This document shows, piece by piece, positions 9,714 to 22,743 of a DNA stretch of 45,735 bases (positions are counted from its first letter, which is position 1; the number at the start of each line of letters is the position of its first letter). Made by a program: the position numbers and the translations under genes. The stretch comes from Biscogniauxia marginata (taxonomy: Eukaryota > Ascomycota > Sordariomycetes > Xylariales > Xylariaceae), in NCBI GenBank assembly GCA_022695795.1, contig MU404236.1, positions 1 through 45,735 on the forward strand, given 5' to 3'. The notes under the pieces are model-generated. The model was not told the DNA's origin and did no database searches. It was given only the letters and a program-made list of their open reading frames with translations.

Positions 9714-11778
9714 CTATCTCAACCACTTAGAGTAAGCCCAACGTATTCTGTCCAAGGCGCGCAGCTGTGACTGGATGCCTTTGAGGTTGGCGAGATCGTC
9801 AAGATCTTCCAAAAAGTCTCTCTCGACGTCGGCCGGGAGTACCTCATGCGCGAGTCGCCGAAGGACGTGGACCTCACAGAGAAGCAGACCGTGATCCTTG
9901 TACGACAATAGATTGTTTGGCGACGGCGTGGCCTCGGAGAAGATGCGGTCGACGTTGCGGAGTACCCGAACGCATTTCCCGGCTCGCCGGGTTTCATTGA
10001 AGCCCCTACGCCCTCCAGACCACCCTCGAAGGTATTGTATCACCCCGACCGACACAAGGATACCAGGGGTAAGGCCAACAAACCCAAACACTAGTTCTTG
10101 GCTTTGCAGGAGTGCATCAATGCCGCTCATCGCAACCTCTATGTCTACCTTTGTCTTTTGGATTTGGATAAGCAAGGTGCGCACCAGATCTCCACGGACG
10201 GCACCACTGAATGGTGTTCTTAGATCTTTTTCGTACGCACGGAGAATCGGTGTGACATCTCCCTCCCGAACCTTCGCCCTGATCTCGGCGACCTGAGATT
10301 CCGAGAGCGATGGTGCCCCCGTCGCAACTGTCGGTTTGTCAAGAGCAAAGTCGACAACCATACGTTCCAAGCTTTCTCTGTCAGCCTTGAGACTATCCCG
10401 GCTCATAAGAGCGATTTCGCTATTTGAATCGTGACGTATGGTGCCAATGACCTTCCGGACAGGATCGATAACCCAGTTGAACCAAAAATCGCGGACCGTC
10501 GCGCCGAGATCCCGTACCCAGTGTAGAAGCTCTTGTCTCTTGTTGACTAGAAGTCGGAGAATCGTGGTAGAGGAGAAGAGGAGAACGGCAGCCGGTAGCC
10601 AGTACCTCACAAGTCTAGAGGGTCGTCCATTGTCTGCGACAACCGCGTCCATCTCTTTCAGGTGACCTGGTAAACAATTTGCTAGTAGATGCTGTAGCCG
10701 CCTAGCCACCACAGATGGACGGTTTGTCTCATCCTCCTCGGCCTGGATGGAAAGCTCTGGATCTTCCTCTACACCAGCGAAGACCTTATCCTCGAAGTCG
10801 GCGACTCCAACATCTAGTGTGAGGACATCCTTGAGCACCATATCCATCAGGGCTACACTTCTTTCCACCACGCCCTTCCACTCCTGGCTATTCGACATGA
10901 TTATGTCGCTTTTCCCATCGTCGCTGCCGTTACCGCCAAACGCGAGCCCCTCATCTATTAGGACGCCGAGTCCGCTGGCCGTCATTTCGCGAAGTCTCTT
11001 CAGCTTAGCTTGTTTCTTCCGGGCCTCGGACCGGCATAATGCAACGGGTGACATTATCCTTCGTTGGACATTAGCCAAAGACTTTTCAAGGACACTCTCT
11101 CGGACAATCGCATAAAATTGGCGCCATCGCTGCGATAGACTGGCCTGAAAGGATTCCCGCTCCGGTTCAACCTCCAAGTCCGTAACCGACCCACCCACGC
11201 CGGCGTAACGTCGCAGTCGAGCCTTACTATCTTGATATATGTCGGCGGACCATGTCCACAATCTGAGAGGGGAGGTTTGCACCAAATACAGACTACTGGA
11301 CGTGGGAGAGGATAGGATATCGTCCCAGTACCATATGTGATCGCTTAAGGGGATTATCTGGCTTAGGAGGGTATCCAGAATGATGCCGTACGTCCGAACG
11401 GTCGCCTTGCTAACCAATACCCACTCGAGCTCGGATTCATACTGATTTGCGGATAGGGCCTCGACCCGTTCTGATAGCAAGTTGGACTGGGACAGAAGAT
11501 GCTGGAGTTGGCGTGGCGGGAGGATAGCTGGGGATCCGGCGGTTGCTGACAAGGTTTTGATAATCCTCAGCAGCTCTTTTACACGCGGGGTGTTGAGGTC
11601 TACAGCGGCTTGCACGGCCACATCTCCATGGGGACTTCTCAGGTGACTGAAAGGTATCCGGTCCAGCTGGGCGTCCAAGCGGCGCACTTGGCTTTGAGGC
11701 GTGGCGTATTAGCGGCATACATATTCAAGAACAACGAGGGTCAGAACTGATGATAGCTTACTCGGCCACGAGGGACAT
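9714..11778 (-). CDS. nca2: Nca2, mitochondrial control of ATP synthase
   Basis: A 17-nt first exon (11778-11762, MSLVA plus a split codon), a 70-nt intron and a long second exon (11691-9714) give 664 residues. The join yields MSLVADQVRRLDAQLDRI, a typical filamentous-fungal Nca2 start. The C-terminal third has the NCA2-family signatures ERMVVDFALDKP, AYEKDLRTPFSGAVRGDLVRTLLIQIQKTKVD and RAGKCVRVLRNVDRIF. Two hydrophobic segments, at about residues 363-385 and 538-560, fit an inner-membrane protein with a matrix or intermembrane loop. In yeast Nca2 affects expression of the mitochondrially encoded ATP synthase subunits 6 and 8. It is divergent from erg25, with 931 bp between starts. The acceptor choice is supported by phase and by the DQVRR junction. 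Confidence 0.92.
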
Positions 11779-12709
11779 ATTCGCTCGCGGGACGGGTGTG
11801 AGCTGAAAATCGGTTTATATGGGTCGGGATGCGGAGATTTCGGCAGACATAACCCTGGGTCCGGTCATGTCAAGCCGGTATTGGGAGATGTCCAGATGGT
11901 GACGGGGGTCGGGTCGACAGGGCTGGGGTTGGGCTGGTAGCTGAACAGTGCCGGTGCTTACGAAAAGAAGGACAGGGCGCCAGACGGTCTGTGGATGGGG
12001 ATGGTGTGCGATGTGTGCTGGGCGTGGGGTTCCCAGAGGCCGCGTTTATCTCGCAAGCGATCGGGTGCAAATAATTCCGCAGGTCGGATGTTGGTCAGTC
12101 GATATTTACATGGCTCTCGTGTGGAAGATGTCGGCCATTCATTACAGCTTTGCATGAGGTCATGCGAAAAGAGCTTTGACCCCAGCTGGTGATTCGTCGC
12201 CGACAGCTGCGGACCTCCCCTGTAGCTTCCCGTCGTTGACCGCTCCCTGACAGGCGAGGTACCCAAATAGCGGTGCGCCACAGGGCGAGCCACTTTGTGG
12301 GGCACCAACAATTCCATCATCCCGTCTCGAATGCGAAAGAGCGTCAACCCGAATACGAGATGATGCGACGCGCCACAGATAAAGACTGATTCCCCAGTTT
12401 AAGACCGGATGCGCCAATTCCAGGTGGGCTCATGGTGGCAGCATACCCCTGATTGGTCGTACGGTTCATGCTGGACAGGGGCCCTGAAAACTAAACCATC
12501 TAATCTCCTTGATCTTTTTATTAGTCCCTGCGTCTCCCTCGCCTTCAATTATTTTTTCTTCTTGTTCTTTACAACAAACTCCTTTCCTTCACACTTTGCA
12601 TTCCTTTACCTAGTACTGATCTCTGATCAGTTTTCTCTTCCTTGGCGAGATCTGCCGTTTTGCATAGTGAAGGTCGGCATTGGTGTTCGAGCATCGCATT
12701 GCTCTTGTC
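11779..12709. promoter_or_regulatory. Divergent promoter region between nca2 and erg25
   Basis: Both start codons face away from this 931-bp gap. The right part (about 12480-12640) is pyrimidine-rich, as is usual for strongly expressed fungal promoters and leaders, and runs into the erg25 5' UTR. I did not find a convincing sterol-regulatory element by eye. Confidence 0.5.
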
Positions 12710-13719
12710 ATGGCGACACTGATGTACGTTTCCTAGATCGGCCCGGCGCGTTCCCCCTATCTCTACGGCGCGCCATTGGGGTGCCAATTAGACTAATTGT
12801 GTGTTTTCGCAGGAATTCTACCATCATCGGTGGTTTCAATCACCCGGATACCTTCTCCAGTGTGTTTGAGGAGGTTTCCAAGGCCAATGTCCAGCTCAAC
12901 GTCGCCGAGCGCCTTTGGGCGAGTTGGTATCTGTGGATGCAGAACGACACGTTGGCTACTGGAATCATGAGCCTCGCCCTACACGAAATCTTCTACTTCG
13001 GCAGATGTCTTCCCTATCTGCTCATCGGCTACATCCCCTACTTCGACAAGTACAAGCTACAGGCGCAGAAGATACCGACGCTGAAGGAGCAGTGGGAATG
13101 CGCCAGCTTGGTGCTGCTCACCCATTTCACCGTTGAACTTCCCCAGATCTGGCTCTTCCACCCGATCGCCACCTACTTTGGTATGCAATACAACGTGCCT
13201 TTCCCCTCGCTCAGCACCATGGCCCTCCAGATCGCCGTCTTCTTCATAATGGAGGATACATGGCATTACTGGTTCCACCGAGCTCTGCACTACGGCCCGC
13301 TCTACAAGATGATCCACAAGGTGCACCACACCTACTCTGCGCCGTTCGGTCTGGCTGCTGAGTATGCCTCGCCCATTGAAGTCATGCTGCTCGCCGTGGG
13401 AACCGTCGGCGGTCCTATCCTATGGGTCTCTCTGACTGGCGACCTCCACCTCGTCACCATGTACACCTGGATTCTCGGCCGTGTCTTCCAGGCTATCGAC
13501 TCTCACAGCGGATACGACTTCCCTTGGAGCTTGAGACACTTCCTTCCCTTCTGGGCTGGTGCTCACCACCACGATACACACCACGAGCGCTTCATTGGCA
13601 ACTATGCGTCGAGCTTCAGATGGTGGGACTACCTACTAGACACCGAGTCCGGCCCCGAGGCTGCCAAGCGCCGTCGGGAGAGAAAGCTCAAGGCTCTGAA
13701 GGCCAAGAAGGCTGAGTAA
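12710..13719 (+). CDS. erg25: C4-methylsterol oxidase Erg25
   Basis: A 14-nt first exon (12710-12723) and an 89-nt intron with branch site ACTAAT lead to the main exon (12813-13719), for 306 residues beginning MATLMNSTIIGGFNHP. The three histidine clusters of the fatty acid hydroxylase superfamily are present: HYWFHRALH from residue 156, HKVHH from 173 and HHHDTHH from 256. These bind the di-iron centre. Several hydrophobic helices fit an ER membrane enzyme, and the C-terminus is Lys-rich (KALKAKKAE), a possible ER-retrieval type tail. The enzyme oxidises the C4 methyl groups of 4,4-dimethylzymosterol with oxygen and cytochrome b5 in ergosterol synthesis. Length and motifs match the family with no lost residue. 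Confidence 0.96.
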
Positions 13720-16700
13720 ACAATTCATCTTTGGATGTAGAGGAGGAAATTAGGACCATTGAGTCGCACACAAGTGTCCTGTTCAGAAGGACCGTTTGCC
13801 CTTCACTCATTAGAAGTGCTAGCCACTCAAAGGAAGGGGGGAGCGTAGTAGCACATCGTTGCGCACGTTCATGGTCTTCGACCATCCGTTCGTTCATATG
13901 AACGTTCGTTTAATGCTGTAAATATTTGGGCAGGCCAAAAAGCTGTATACAACCTTAATAATGATGCCTTACGGATAAGAAGAACAATAGACTAATAAAT
14001 AAGAAGCATGACCTCAGTTTTTACCTTTCCGAACTTCCTTTTAGCTAGGTCGCTAGTCGAGACCTAGCCCGATCTTGTGAAAGGCTTTTTCTGTACCTGC
14101 CTCCTATCCCCGTGTACTGTACGTACTCTCGTATAGCAGGTGCTTTCTCACTTGATGTTGGAGCGTGCACTGTAGTGTAGTCAAGTTTAGTTAAGCCAAA
14201 TTTTTGCTAATTAGCCATGATTTATGCACTACTGAACCATAGACGGCTGAAGCGAAAAAGATACTATAATACACGCTACTTGAACAGAAGGGCAGTTCGA
14301 TATGATGGACGTGGCAAAGCGCGGTAGATGAATTAACTAGCGATTTAGGGGGCACATTCAAGTAGCATCGAGACCGGTCCGTTTTATAGAAAGACCGTGA
14401 TAATATAGTTGGTTCTCTTATATGAATAATGATGATTTGACTTATCTTACGTCTAATTACTGTTATATCAAATCCAGACCCCTGTGACGTGCTACCTCGT
14501 CGACAAGTCAGAGCAAATATGCACGGTTCGCGAGAGAATGTACATAAACTGTATATTGCCTTTCTGCCTGCGTTAATCTAGACGTACTGTTTCGATCTTT
14601 TCCCGCGCAGAGCACAATCTTATTATAGTGTGAAAGAGACGAAGGTATACCATGATTGCTCCTATTACCTATTATATATTTTTCAAAAACGACAACGAAT
14701 ACATAAGTAGTTGTACAGCTGAATCTACAAGATCGTCAATAATAATACCCTAATATAACGTATCAGTCAATCATAATGCGATCCAATTGTTATTTACTAC
14801 CTACCTATGTATACCCATATATCAATAAACCACGCTTACTTACCTACCTCCTACCTAGGTAGTAAATGTAACATCCTTTTTAAATAACACAGCTAATCTT
14901 TCCAGCCCATTCAGAAACACACTGCAGCCATCCTAGTTAGGGAAAAGGTCAACAAGGTATATAATTAAATATCGAGTGTTGATATTTGGTCCAGGCGGTG
15001 TTTAAGCTCGTTACGTATCATGAAGTATAAGTAATACCTACCTAGGAAGGTGAGAACGTAGTTATCCACTAAAGAGCAAGAATTCAATGCATAGCGCGAT
15101 TAGCCATAAGGAGGATCTCTAAGTGATTCGAGTTGCACAGGTATTCTAGGTTCCTCTGAGCGTAGGAAAAAAAAAAGAGAACAAAAAAACAAAACTTCAT
15201 TATGCCAGAAATAAGATGGTTCGTGTATCCGGCCATACATACTGATGTAACTCAGTCATATATCAAGTACGGTATGAGGGCTTTAAGATTCTTCCCCCTA
15301 ACCTCATCTAATTGGGTTATCTCTGATATAACCTATCGGGCATACTTTAGGCAGGCCCCGTCGAAGTCTACTCTTAAGACGCAACTAGCTCCCTTCTAGA
15401 TAATATGTGTGTTTCCATTTCGATGCCACTGCTGCTACCAATGCTAGTCTCCCTGGTTTACATGTAACTCTATTCTTCGTCGAGAGGAAAGGTATAAAGT
15501 ATAGTATTCGAACCAAACTGTCACTATCTTGAGATAGAAAAGGGGGGAAGGGAATAAACATTGAAAAGTACGTGATGGGAGAAGCACCAATAAGAAAAAC
15601 ATAGTTCACCTTAACTATGGATAAGCACAACGTACCATTCCATCTATCGTTATACCTAAACCGCGGTTTTGGTAGATGGTTAGTTCCTTGTTCCCACTTA
15701 CGTCTAACTTATGTAGTAAAAAAGGGGGGGGGCAATGGTCTATGTTAACAATAACACTACCAGTGATATAATTGCAGAGGGTTCTATGGGTTGAAATCAT
15801 GACGCTACTTTCTCTTTGACCACCATTTCCTCTTCCTGATATCCTCCTCGTTTTCCCTACGTGGTGTAACAATGATGTATCTACACATTTAAATATCAAG
15901 CGTCTAGTAGTGGCTACTTTTAAAAGTCAAAGTACCAAGAAAAAATTTCGGAACACTCGTATATGAAACGAGTCGTATTTGCCTTAGAATACCCAGAGAC
16001 TTCCCTTTAAATATTAATATACGTCTAGTAGCGAGCCTCAATTCCCATCATGTCTCTCCTTGTCTTGTGTCATTTTCCTACTCCTTCAACAACAAGTTTT
16101 GTGTATGTCTGTCAAACCTTTCCTGCCAGTAATTCGAAAGGGGGAAAAAAGCAAGCCAGAACCGCACTGCTTTAAAAAAAATTCCCTAAGAGTAGGCCGG
16201 AAGCAGGACTAGTCTCATAGGGGAGGAAAAACCACCCTCCCCCCAATTGGAATTTCGATGAAGCCTGAGTACTGACTAACGAACGGCTATTCCGAGACTA
16301 TATCTTGGTAATGCAGCGCGAAGTACTTATAGGCCCATATATATACCTAGGCAACCAAACATAATTCAGTAGGGGGTTGCGAGACTTGAGCTTATTCATA
16401 CTGGGCTCAAGAATTTATCATAGGTATAACATCTTTCCTACATGTCATCTGAAACTTAAAAATTATTTTCGAGAAGTAATGGGGCACGAAAGTCGAAAAG
16501 AAGAAAAATATTTATTTACGCCAGGAAGAAAGGGAGGGGGAGGATAGGGAGGATAACCTCCTGAGAATGATAACTTGGCTATCATCCTTCTAGCTACGAA
16601 TAATTCCCTTCCTCCCTCCTTTTTTTTTCCTCCAAAAAAAAAAAAGCAACGCAAAGTCATCTGGCCTGCTACTTGCCTTCGGGGGCTCCCTCTCCTATTT

Positions 16701-16750
16701 CTCTCTTCTGTATGTACGCCGCCTCCTCTCCCCCTTTCTCCTTCTCAAAT
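13720..16750. other. 3-kb gene-poor stretch
   Basis: No supported gene on either strand. It contains the erg25 3' region (AATAAATAAG-type signals near 13994-14005), TACCTA motifs near 14800-14870 and 15037, and poly-purine or poly-pyrimidine runs (15168-15190, 16615-16650). The ORFs of 60-95 codons at 15202-15899 lack family resemblance and good start context. Confidence 0.6.
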
Positions 16751-18634
16751 TCATTTCTTGGGCGGCGTACAGCAATCGGCGCCGGCATTAGCTACTGCTC
16801 TGTCAGCAACCTGCCTCAGGTTGCAACTAACACCACCACCACCACTACCAACGTCACTCCCTGCCGTTGGCTCTGGGTCCTCCGCGATCTCCCCGAAATC
16901 TCGAGCCAATCCGTCGCAGATGGCCGCTAGCTCGACATCCTTGGCGGAGAGGCCCTTCGGATTGTGCGTCGTCCACCGGATGTACGTCGTGTTGTAGACC
17001 TGCGTGATAAGGGGGGGAGACAAGGTAAGTTTTGCTGGGCCAGGCACGTGTATATAGGCTCTCTGATATAGTTGGGTGATCATTAAGAGGGGAGGGGAAG
17101 GTGGTTCTGGCTGCTGGCAGCTGGTGGTAGCAGAGTGTTGCAAATTTGTGGCAACTTTATCCTTCAGGGTATACTGCCTGCTCTATCTTGAATGGCAGAG
17201 GGCTTGTGCGGGTGGGATTGACTCGGTTTATGGATGTTGGAACAGTAATTGGATTTATGGAATACGGGGCTTGGAGGTGAAAGGAAATTGACTGAACATC
17301 TAGAGAGACGTCGAGATGATAGATGGGATGGATGACTTACATTAGACCATTCTGGATGATGGTTCTTCAGCTTGCACTGCAGCGACACGGCTGTCATGAA
17401 GTCCTACGTAACCACTGAATTTAGTTGAGAAACATCCTATAAATCAAAGCGCTCGTATAGAATTCTCGCGAAATAAGCGCGCCAAAAAAACAATTCAGGC
17501 GCGATGGTCAGATCAGAATCATGGACTTCCAAGAACGATCGCCTCACGAATCATACATTTGGAGTGATATTGCCTGTTTCGGGTGGGCTGCCGGGGGCAC
17601 TCTCCACTCGACAGCTCCCGTGCGTACACCAGCTAATCTACGTATCATTATCCCGCTGCATGAGAGAGGTTGGTTGACACAAAAGTTCGCACAACCTTAT
17701 AACAATATCCCCACCATATCCACCTAGATTCTGTGCAGGATATTATATAGAGTGCGAAAATTTAATGTCAACCGCCCTGATGGGCCGCCTCCCGCCTTAC
17801 GGCAAGCTTCCTAGATCTGTGAAGTCCGTGCATATCCCGGGTCAAGAGAGATCTATTAGGGACCCCGGAATACCGAGTAGCAGCCGCCAGAACACGGCTA
17901 TACATTTTTCTAACCCATAGCTCGTTAAGACGACGATTCCGTATCAGGAAGCACAGATCCCCAAAGGGTCGTAGAGGGCATTGGTCACCATCTTCAGGAC
18001 CACTACGGGCGAGAGACTGGTTATACCCCCCTGGGAGGCCTCTGTCGACGCCCCCCTGAGATTGGTTGATCATGCCGGCTCCCCGCTCATCCACCCCAAC
18101 CACATAGTTGGGATGTCAGAGCATAGGGTAATGTTTGTGACTAGTCATCAACGGTATCGCCCGCCGAGACGAGGTAAAATTCCGTTGCGCATTGCTTGCA
18201 GCGAAAGAGGGCAATACGCCGAGATTCAGGAAGAGCTAGCCGAAGAAAAGGAAGGGATCTGTGAAATAGAGATAGGTAACACTCACCCACGTCTTGGCAA
18301 ACGTCTTGAACTTGAAACTCCTCTCCAGGCCTTCGCCGTCGGGGGTGAGAGTCCAGCGACCTCCAGCTTGGCCTGCTGCCACTAGTAGCGGCTCGAGGGC
18401 CTTGCTTAGGGCTGTCTCGTCAACGCCGGGCGAGAATCTTGCCGTCGTCGATGAGGCCATAGCTAAGGGTAGCGTCGACGTAAAAGACCGCCGTGGGTGC
18501 TGACATGCAAGGGCTCGGTAGGAGCTAGTGATTCGCCATGTGCAGCGTGGCACCCGCAAAGCAAGCTCGCATGAGGTGGACGTAGTGCTGGCGCTGAGGC
18601 AACGGAGAAGAGAGCAAGCGAGACGGGTGTGCAT
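16751..18634 (-). CDS. Pterin-4a-carbinolamine dehydratase (4a-hydroxytetrahydrobiopterin dehydratase)
   Basis: Three exons (18634-18287, 17403-17341, 16999-16751) join in phase 0. From the upstream ATG the protein has 219 residues; from the in-frame ATG at 18460 it has 161. The core carries the family active-site block KNHHPEW (residues 129-135 of the long form) followed by VYNTTYIRWTTHNPKGLSAKD, the usual PCD arrangement. The enzyme dehydrates 4a-hydroxytetrahydropterin to the quinonoid dihydropterin. The long N-terminus is Arg/Ser/Leu-rich, lacks acids apart from one Glu, and ends in RRSFTSTLPLA, like a cleavable mitochondrial presequence. The C-terminal tail (Gly-rich, ending CCTPPKK) is not conserved. 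Introns are unusually long for this window, 883 and 341 nt. The identity is firm; the choice of start is open. Confidence 0.88.
17404..18286 (-). other. 883-nt intron of the dehydratase gene
   Basis: The donor is GTGAGT and the acceptor TACGTAG. Most other introns in the window are 53-120 nt. The middle part (about 17770-18230) is GC-richer than its flanks and contains overlapping frames on both strands of about 110-130 codons, none recognisable. It may be an inserted sequence captured in the intron. Confidence 0.6.
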
Positions 18635-19774
18635 TGATGGGTCGTGTGATTGATGAGCTATAGCACACACTCTCCGCGGTTCGTAGGCTTGGGGCTCGTC
18701 AAATACCAATACGGCTCCAGACCACGGGCGGCGCGGATCGAATTAGGCTACTAATCTGGGGTAGTCGATGATTTCGGGAAGGATGACATGTGGACGGATG
18801 AATAATGAACGATGTGAACTCATCGCAGAAGAGATTTGCCATGGCCGATATCGATCGACCTTGGGTTTGACGTATGTGACTATCTAGATTGTGACCCAGT
18901 CACGAATGTTACGAGGTTCTGTGACCGCCGCGGACTTCTAGTTGTCAGCATCGCCGGCTGCGTATGTAGGTAAATTTGAATAAATGCATGTAGTAATACC
19001 TGGCTAATATTTATTTGTCTTCATGGGGTTTAGAACTACGGATAATTCCAAAAACCTTCCAGGTAACTTTTGGTGACCCTCAAGCGCCTATACAAACCTA
19101 CACACACAGACTTCAGATGTAACGGTTGCAGCATGTCTGAGCTTGGAGCTACTTTACGAGCTTTGTCTCGGGTACCTCTCTTCCAAGTATATTACGTAAG
19201 GAAACGGAATCCTTGTACTGTGCCGTAATCAGGGGTCACACGACTACCAGGATGTCGCTGCTTGACGCCGTCTTAGGTTACCGTTTCTCCCCTTTCGTAC
19301 AGTTATATTGAGCCGTGTTCCGTATCAACAACCAACCATTATCACCGTCGGGTTTAAGGCTCGTTCGCTAATCTCAACGGCAAACATCCGCTACCGTGGT
19401 CACGAGTAGCAAGCCAACGATGGATGCGCATCCTTTCATCGTGTTGCTGGCCGCAACAAGTTATCACCGCTCGAGTAAAAGTTAGGATCTATGATTGGGT
19501 TGTTATTCAAAGCAACGGAGATGTCTCTCGTGTTCTAGACGAGGAGCTCCACGCGTGTATGTCGACTATCAGCCCTATCTCCTAGTTGGGTTCTTACCCG
19601 TGGACTCGTGTTGGCTGGGATCATCGCTCTACCAAAGTAAAAGTCGTCATGGTGACGGGAGTTATATTGATACGTATTTATAACGTAGCCTCCATCATTG
19701 ATCACACTAGGTATACCAGTTAAGGCTTTTTCGACAGTTATTTCCATATATATGAATGTATGCGCCCGCCCTCA

Positions 19775-19775
<1 letters not shown>

Positions 19776-19804
<29 letters not shown>
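19776..19804. repeat. (TA)n microsatellite
   Basis: About fourteen perfect TA dinucleotides follow AAAAA. Confidence 0.9.
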
Positions 19805-19808
<4 letters not shown>

Positions 19809-19839
19809 TATCATGACGTTAGGGCTATAGAACTTTGTA

Positions 19840-20235
19840 TGTTCACTCGGGAGGCTACCTTCTTGTTTAATCTATACAAGCGTGGCAGGGTCCAATGCAC
19901 CCATGATACCATGTGCCGGACCCTTCATTGACGATTCTAGGTATACCGCTATAGATCTTCGCGGAACTCACTATACCGGTATCACGAGTACCAAGATAGT
20001 CTTTGAGTGTAAGTGGTTTCTTCTGGAATTTGATTCGCGCGTCGCCAACGTCCCGATCGGCGTTGTAATATTAGCTACATATTCTTCTCGGTCCCGAAGC
20101 CATAGCAATGGAGCCAAGGACTATCAGGCTTCCAATCGCGAGTCTAATCTCATTTCAAAGGCACACCTAGTAGCCAATTCTGTGTTTATTGTGTACGGGA
20201 TCGTTGTAATCAGCGTTATCTTGATTCTAGGTTGA
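19840..20235 (+). pseudogene. Possible remnant of a membrane-protein gene
   Basis: An open frame of about 130 codons, without an ATG near its start, ends at TGA 20233-20235. Its C-terminus is a clear hydrophobic segment (VFIVYGIVVISVILILG) after a polar stretch. A second coding-like frame lies 300 bp upstream (to 19585). I do not recognise a family. It could be an exon of an unseen gene, a decayed copy, or chance. Confidence 0.2.
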
Positions 20236-22707
20236 AGATAGAAGTAAGAAGTAAGAAGTAATGCATTGAAATAAGGATTCATACACCGGCTGTCATGATG
20301 AAATCTCCCAGCCGGCTGTTTAGAAGGTCAATTAGTCAATTCTCTTCGGCACGACTGACATACATGCTAACCTATAAAATCATGTCAATGATATCGATTC
20401 CCAGTGCCATGGAGTCTGGTTCTGCCAAAGATATTTTGCTCGAGGCTCTAAACATTGTACAAAGCATCATTTAGTTTATAGATGAGCTGGAACTGTCAAT
20501 CGAATTGAAAATAATGTATCTAACCTTGGGGTTTTGAACAATGCACTTTAAGCGACCCCTATAAACAATAGCAACAATATCTCTTAGACGAAGATGCTGA
20601 TATTATTTATAAGGTTGACTTATAGCATGGCAATTAAAATCAAAAAGTAAGGTCCCCTTGCAGCGAAGATCTGGGACCCAGTTGGATGCTCTTCTCTCTT
20701 CTCCTATTGAAAACGTCGTGAGCTCATAAAATATATGACACCATTAAAAATAGCATGAAAAAAGTTGAAGCTGCTATAAATCTGAATCTGGGATTACATC
20801 GTTGTCCCAGAAACTTTTGAACAAGATAGTTCTTGGGGCGCAGATAATAAATACTCCCATAGCTTCGGGAATTGTTAGATAAGAAACAAATCTTCAGCAG
20901 AGCTCAACAATATCATTACCCCAAATCTAGGAAGGGAGTGAATTCTAGAATTCTTTATCATGGGGTTTAAGCTTGCAAGGGGGTACAAAAACCCCATGTA
21001 GTGCCAATGGCCAGCACATATGCAAAGTAAGCAAATTTACAAGAAAGGGATAAATACCGTCTTGGGAATATTAGATGGTCTTTAATACTCCCGCTGCAAC
21101 GGTATGTGAGAGAGCAGAACTCACTGAACGCCGATTGTCCTATTAAATGCCTCTTAAAACTGCCTTGCGATACGCCGTATTTTACTACATATGGGAATGG
21201 TCAGGGCTTATTGATAGGTCGCTTCGAGTTCCTTAAAGGGGGCAAAATCCTTAGGATGTAGTCTATCGACCGAAGCAAAACCTCAATTTCTATGGATGAC
21301 GCTGCCAGGTACTTACGTGGTTGCATTGGACAGTGTAGATATATAACGGAATCCTAAGTCAAATCACTATTTCTCTTGCGCCTTCGGCCGTAACATACGA
21401 CCACGGCATATTTTATAACTATCTTGTTATTATTATGCTGCAGAGGTAACGTAATGAAGTAGCCTACCTCTAAGTGGACTGTTTAAGGATGAATGCTATC
21501 GGCATTATGTATACTGCTTTGTAACGAGGGGGTTTTTCTTTTCTTTTTTTCTTTACATTCCCCGATGCCTAACGCGGACCGGACACTCTCTCTAAGAGAA
21601 CGACCCTTAATCATATGGTGTTGTAAATTGAGCACCAACTAGTCTTACTAACGCCGATACGACCTCGACGCTGTCAGACGGTGAGCTGGCGATCTCGTGG
21701 CACGCGTCCGCTCCCCTTTGATTGGCCCGCCCGCCAGCCAGTATATGCGCATATGGCCTATGTAAACGAGATAGGCATTTGTGCGACGTTGTGCAAGAAG
21801 CTGTCAGCCATTCGGCGGGCAGGATGTTTGACTGCATATTAGCAGGCAAGGCCATTCGAACAGTGGTACCGGCTATGCATTGGATAAATAGGTAGGGATA
21901 GTGAAGGATCCGAATGATTTGGTAAGATGCCAATTAGGTAATATCAGGCGACGTCGATTACTGAATGGCTGTTTCGAGAGCCTGGCAAGGCTCAGTACCG
22001 ACTCCTATATCCCGTACACACACGACAAGCACTGGCAATCTAGCTGACACTAGCCATCATGAGCTGTGGTGATGGACTCCAAGCCGCCTGTCGCATTTTG
22101 AGACCCGCAATGGGAAAAAAGACGCGACTCAAACAATTTGGAAGTATCGCCGGCTTGCTACCTCTGTAGCCTTCAACCCTGGCCTGATCGACAAAGATTA
22201 CTAAAACACTATGGGTGAGACTTTCCAACAGCAGCCGTGTTGGTGGTAGCTGTCGGCACACGGCGTACATAGCATGCATAGCATGCACATACACAGCACT
22301 GGGAGGTGAGGTGATGTGAGCTTCCAACCGCGCCAAGCAGCGAAACGAAATCCCCACCAGCCGATGGCGGCAGCGGGCACACACGCCAAGGATGCAAGGG
22401 TCTGCGAAGTGCGTGGCTGCAGTCAATCTCGATTCTCCAGTTCGTTAGTCGCAATGGGGAACGGACGGGCGCCTCTTGGAGGTTTGAGGTCCACGGCTAC
22501 TGTCGCAAACATGATTTTTAGAGATAAGAGAGCCAGCTGACTGATAGCCTCGCTCCCTGTGTTCTTACATGTACGATACCTCTCATGCCGTTTCTCGTAA
22601 TTACATTTGCTAGAGTATATAATAAAGATGGAGAATGTGTACCTAGAGTTGAGATGGTGAGTCCGAGGAGAAAAAGAAACAAGATGGAGAGAAAGTAGCA
22701 GGTAGGT

Positions 22708-22710
<3 letters not shown>

Positions 22711-22739
<29 letters not shown>
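22711..22739. repeat. (GT)n microsatellite
   Basis: About fourteen perfect GT dinucleotides lie just after a GGTAGGTGGG segment. Confidence 0.9.

Positions 22740-22743
<4 letters not shown>

Noticed and set aside
12409..12812. N-terminal extension of erg25 as one continuous frame
   Set aside because: It reads through the leader and the 89-nt intron; the spliced form with MATLM start matches the family.
15202..15899. Small ORFs in the gene-poor stretch
   Set aside because: Composition and start context look random and no motif is present.
17768..18385. Nested gene or group I intron inside the dehydratase intron
   Set aside because: Frames of 111-134 codons exist on both strands but no conserved protein motif or group I core element could be seen.
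21607..22426. Minus-strand frames of 108 and 128 codons
   Set aside because: They lack supported ATG starts, family resemblance and splice partners.
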